64,000 nt of DNA from assembly GCA_026874595.1 (NCBI GenBank), contig CM049314.1, forward strand, positions 50,949,812 to 51,013,811, given 5' to 3'. Positions within the stretch are counted from its first letter, which is position 1. The number at the start of each line of letters is the position of its first letter. The DNA comes from Sipunculus nudus (Eukaryota; Annelida; Sipuncula; Golfingiida; Sipunculidae). Shown in pieces: positions 61,401 through 64,000 of this stretch. Both the position numbers and the translations under genes were made by a program. The notes below the pieces were generated by a model. That model saw nothing but the letters and a program-made list of their open reading frames with translations. It was not told where the DNA came from and did no database searches.

Positions 61401-62775
61401 CCAAGATGCGTGTAAAACCAGCATACTGTGGTGGCCATGCGCCAAGATGCGTGTAAAACCAGCATACTGTGTTGCCAAGCACCAAGATGCGTGTAAAACT
61501 AGCATACTGTGGTGGCCAAGCACCAAGATGCGTGTAAAACCAGCATACTTTGGTGGCCAAGCACCAAGATGCGTGTAAAAACCAGCATACTGTGGTGGCC
61601 AAGTACCAAGATGCGTGTAAAACCAGCGTACTGTGGTGGCCCAGCACCAGGGTGCGTGTAAAACCAGCGTACTGTGGTGGCCATGCACCAAGATGCGTGT
61701 AAAACCAGCATACTGTGGTGGCCCAGCACCAGGGTGCGTGTAAAACCAGCATACTGTGGTGGCCCAGCACCAAGATGCGTGTAAAACCAGCATACTGTGG
61801 TGGCCAAGCACCAAGATGCGTGTAAAACCAGCATTCTGTGGTAGCCATACACCAAGATGCGTGTAAAACCAACATACTGTGGTGGCCAAGCACCAAGATG
61901 CGTGTAAAACCAACATACTGTGGTGGCCAAGCACCAAGATGCGTGTAAAACCAGCGTACTGTGGTGGCCCAGCACCAGGGTGCGTGTATAACCAGCGTAC
62001 TGTGGTTGCCAAGCACCAAGATGCGTGTAAAACCAGCATACTGTGGTGGCCAAGCACCAAGATGCGTGTAAAACCAGCGTACTGTGGTGGCCCAGCACCA
62101 GGGTGCGTGTAAAACCAGCATACTGTGGTGGCCAAGCACCAAGATGCGTGTAAAACCAGCATACTGTGGTGGCCAAGCACCAGGATGCGTGTAAAACCAG
62201 CATACTGTGGTGGCCCAGCACCAGGATGCGTGTAAAACCAGCATACTGTGGTGGCCATGCACCAAGATGCGTGTAAAACCAGCATACTGTGGTGGCCAAG
62301 CACCAAGATGCGTGTAAAAACCAGCATACTGTGGTGGCCAAGCACCAAGATGCGTGTAAAACCAGCATACTGTGGTGGCCAAGCACCAAGATGCGTGTAA
62401 AACCAGCATACTGTGGTGGCCAAGCACCAAGATGCGTGTAAAACCAGCATACTGTGGTGGCCATGCACCAAGATGCGTGTAAAACCAGCATACTGTGGTG
62501 GCCAAGCACCAAGATGCGTGTAAAACCAGCGTACTGTGGTGGCCATGCACCAGGGTGCGTGTAAAACCAGCGTACTGTGGTGGCCATGCACCAAGATGCG
62601 TGTAAAACCAGCATACTGTGGTGGCCAAGCACCAAGATGCGTGTAAAACCAGCATACTGTGGTGGCCAAGCACCAAGATGCGTGTAAAACCAGCATACTG
62701 TGGTGGCCATGCACCAAGATGCGTGTAAAACCAGCATACTGTGGTGGCCACGCACCAAGATGCGTGTAAAAACCA
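58440..62775. repeat. About 2,175-bp (53-unit) tandem duplication inside the satellite
   Basis: Rare variants repeat at 2,175-2,176 bp: CCAGAATGCG (58693/60869), GGCCAATCACC (58970/61146), CCAAGAACC (59054/61230), GTATAACCAG (59811/61986) and GGCCACGCACC (60571/62746). The offset is 53 x 41 plus two or three extra A bases. A few differences separate the copies, e.g. GTAAAAGTAGC versus GTAAAACTAGC. Confidence 0.88.
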
Positions 62776-64000
62776 GCATACTGTGGTGGCCCAGCACCAG
62801 GGTGCGTGTAAAACCAGCGTACTGTGGTGGCCCAGCACCAGGATGCGTGTAAAACCAGCATACTGTGGTGGCCAAGCACAAAGATGCGTGTAAAACCAGC
62901 ATACTGTGGTGGCCATGCACCAAGATGCGTGTAAAACCAGCATACTGTGGTGGCCAAGCACCAAGATGCGTGTAAAAACCAGCATACTGTGGTGGCCAAG
63001 CACCAAGATGCGTGTAAAACCAGCATACTGTGGTGGCCAAGCACCAAGATGCGTGTAAAACCAGCATACTGTGGTGGCCATGCACCAAGATGCGTGTAAA
63101 ACCAGCATACTGTGGTGGCCAAGCACCAAGATGCGTGTAAAACCAGCATACTGTGGTGGCCAAGCACCAAGATGCGTGTAAAACCAGCATACTGTGGTGG
63201 CCATGCACCAAGATGCGTGTAAAACCAGCATACTGTGGTGGCCATGCACCAAGATGCGTGTAAAACCAGCATACTGTGGTGGCCAAGTACCAAGATGCGT
63301 GTAAAACCAGCGTACTGTGGTGGCCCAGCACCAGGGTGCGTGTAAAACCAGCGTACTGTGGTGGCCATGCACCAAGATGCGTGTAAAACCAGCATACTGT
63401 GGTGGCCAAGCACCAAGATGCGTGTAAAACCAGCATACTGTGGTGGCCATGCACCAAGATGCGTGTAAAACCAGCATACTGTGGTGGCCAAGCACCAAGA
63501 TGCGTGTAAAAACCAGCATACTGTGGTGGCCCAGCACCAGGGTGCGTGTAAAACCAGCGTACTGTGGTGGCCCAGCACCAGGATGCGTGTAAAACCAGCA
63601 TACTGTGGTGGCCAAGCACAAAGATGCGTGTAAAACCAGCATACTGTGGTGGCCATGCACCAAGATGCGTGTAAAACCAGCATACTGTGGTGGCCAAGCA
63701 CCAAGATGCGTGTAAAAACCAGCATACTGTGGTGGCCAAGCACCAAGATGCGTGTAAAACCAGCATACTGTGGTGGCCAAGCACCAAGATGCGTGTAAAA
63801 CCAGCATACTGTGGTGGCCATGCACCAAGATGCGTGTAAAACCAGCATACTGTGGTGGCCAAGCACCAAGATGCGTGTAAAACCAGCGTACTGTGGTGGC
63901 CCAGCACCAGGGTGCGTGTAAAACCAGCATACTGTGGTGGCCAAGCACCAAGATGCGTGTAAAACCAGCATACTGTGGTGGCCCAGCACCAGGGTGCGTG
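62766..64000. repeat. About 740-bp (18-unit) repeat inside the satellite, cut by the window end
   Basis: The two GTAAAAACC units at 62766 and 62972 recur at 63506 and 63712, an offset of 740 = 18 x 41 + 2. The same 18-unit spacing (739) separates A5 units at 57553/58292, 59400/60139 and 61574/62313, so an 18-mer is a recurrent higher-order block. Confidence 0.85.

Larger units (their letters stand above)
52118..64000. repeat. 41-bp satellite array, about 290 units, running off the window
   Basis: Head-to-tail repeats have period 41 and contain GTAAAACCAGCATACTGTGG followed by TGGCCAAGCACCAAGATGCG. Three main unit types mix: CCAAGCACCAAGATGCG, CCATGCACCAAGATGCG and CCCAGCACCAGGGTGCG. The last is usually preceded by GCGTACTG instead of GCATACTG. 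The first five or so units (52118-52330) are degenerate, as at a natural array edge, while the interior is highly homogeneous. Some units are 42 bp because the A4 run is A5. No unit has a stop codon in any - strand frame; the + strand has one TAA per unit. Confidence 0.98.

Noticed and set aside
52812-62112. + strand frames of 63-77 codons in the satellite
   Set aside because: They appear only where a variant (GTGAAAAACC, GTATAACC or an indel) moves the single TAA per unit; they are not conserved as proteins.
51856-63951. 4,031-codon open frame on the - strand, plus frames of 2,798, 1,430, 945, 829 and 802 codons over the same DNA
   Set aside because: They arise from a 41-bp unit without stops in any - strand frame. 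All three frames are open over the same DNA, frame shifts do not matter, and there is no non-repeat coding domain except the accidental join to the broken LINE.
52118-64000. CRISPR-like array
   Set aside because: There are no unique spacers; the whole 41-bp period is repeated in a eukaryotic context.

Overview
This is a 64 kb stretch of an AT-rich invertebrate nuclear genome. Three spliced exons encode the C-terminal part of a Na+/K+-ATPase beta subunit. The surrounding sequence is dense with non-autonomous rolling-circle-like elements that carry (GTCC)n/(ACGG)n microsatellite heads. From memory that combination resembles bivalve 'pearl' and insect DINE-1/mini-me elements, so a mollusc, probably a bivalve, is the best guess; it is an inference and not proven by any single gene.

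Layout. 1-11.9 kb: nested transposons with no exon found. A 5.7 kb TIR transposon with a 5-bp target duplication contains a 3.7 kb hairpin-ended element, which contains a 1.2 kb Helitron-like element. 11.9-21.7 kb: three exons and the 3' UTR of the beta-subunit gene on the + strand. Intron A is filled with mobile elements and intron B carries a 2 kb minisatellite. 21.8-45.8 kb: copies of the same element families, several nested three deep, plus a 5'-truncated LINE for which an empty-site paralogue lies 3 kb away. 45.8-49.7 kb: mostly unassigned sequence with a (TA)n run, a transposon-like end, hairpins and a diverged ~160-bp tandem repeat. 49.8-52.1 kb: a decayed LINE on the - strand with RT motifs. 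52.1 kb to the end: about 290 copies of a 41-bp satellite with large, near-identical internal duplications.

Main pattern. At least five repeat families share one plan: a 5' terminal motif, an inverted copy of that motif near the 3' end, a short 3' hairpin, then CTTG or CTAG followed by T(T). Several otherwise different families carry the 12-bp palindrome GGTGGCGCCACC or symmetric variants of it, and two carry conserved AGGTCA direct repeats of nuclear-receptor type. No transposase, Rep/helicase or other autonomous enzyme was found apart from the broken LINE reverse transcriptases. The very long - strand reading frames over the satellite follow from a stop-free repeat unit and are not called as genes.
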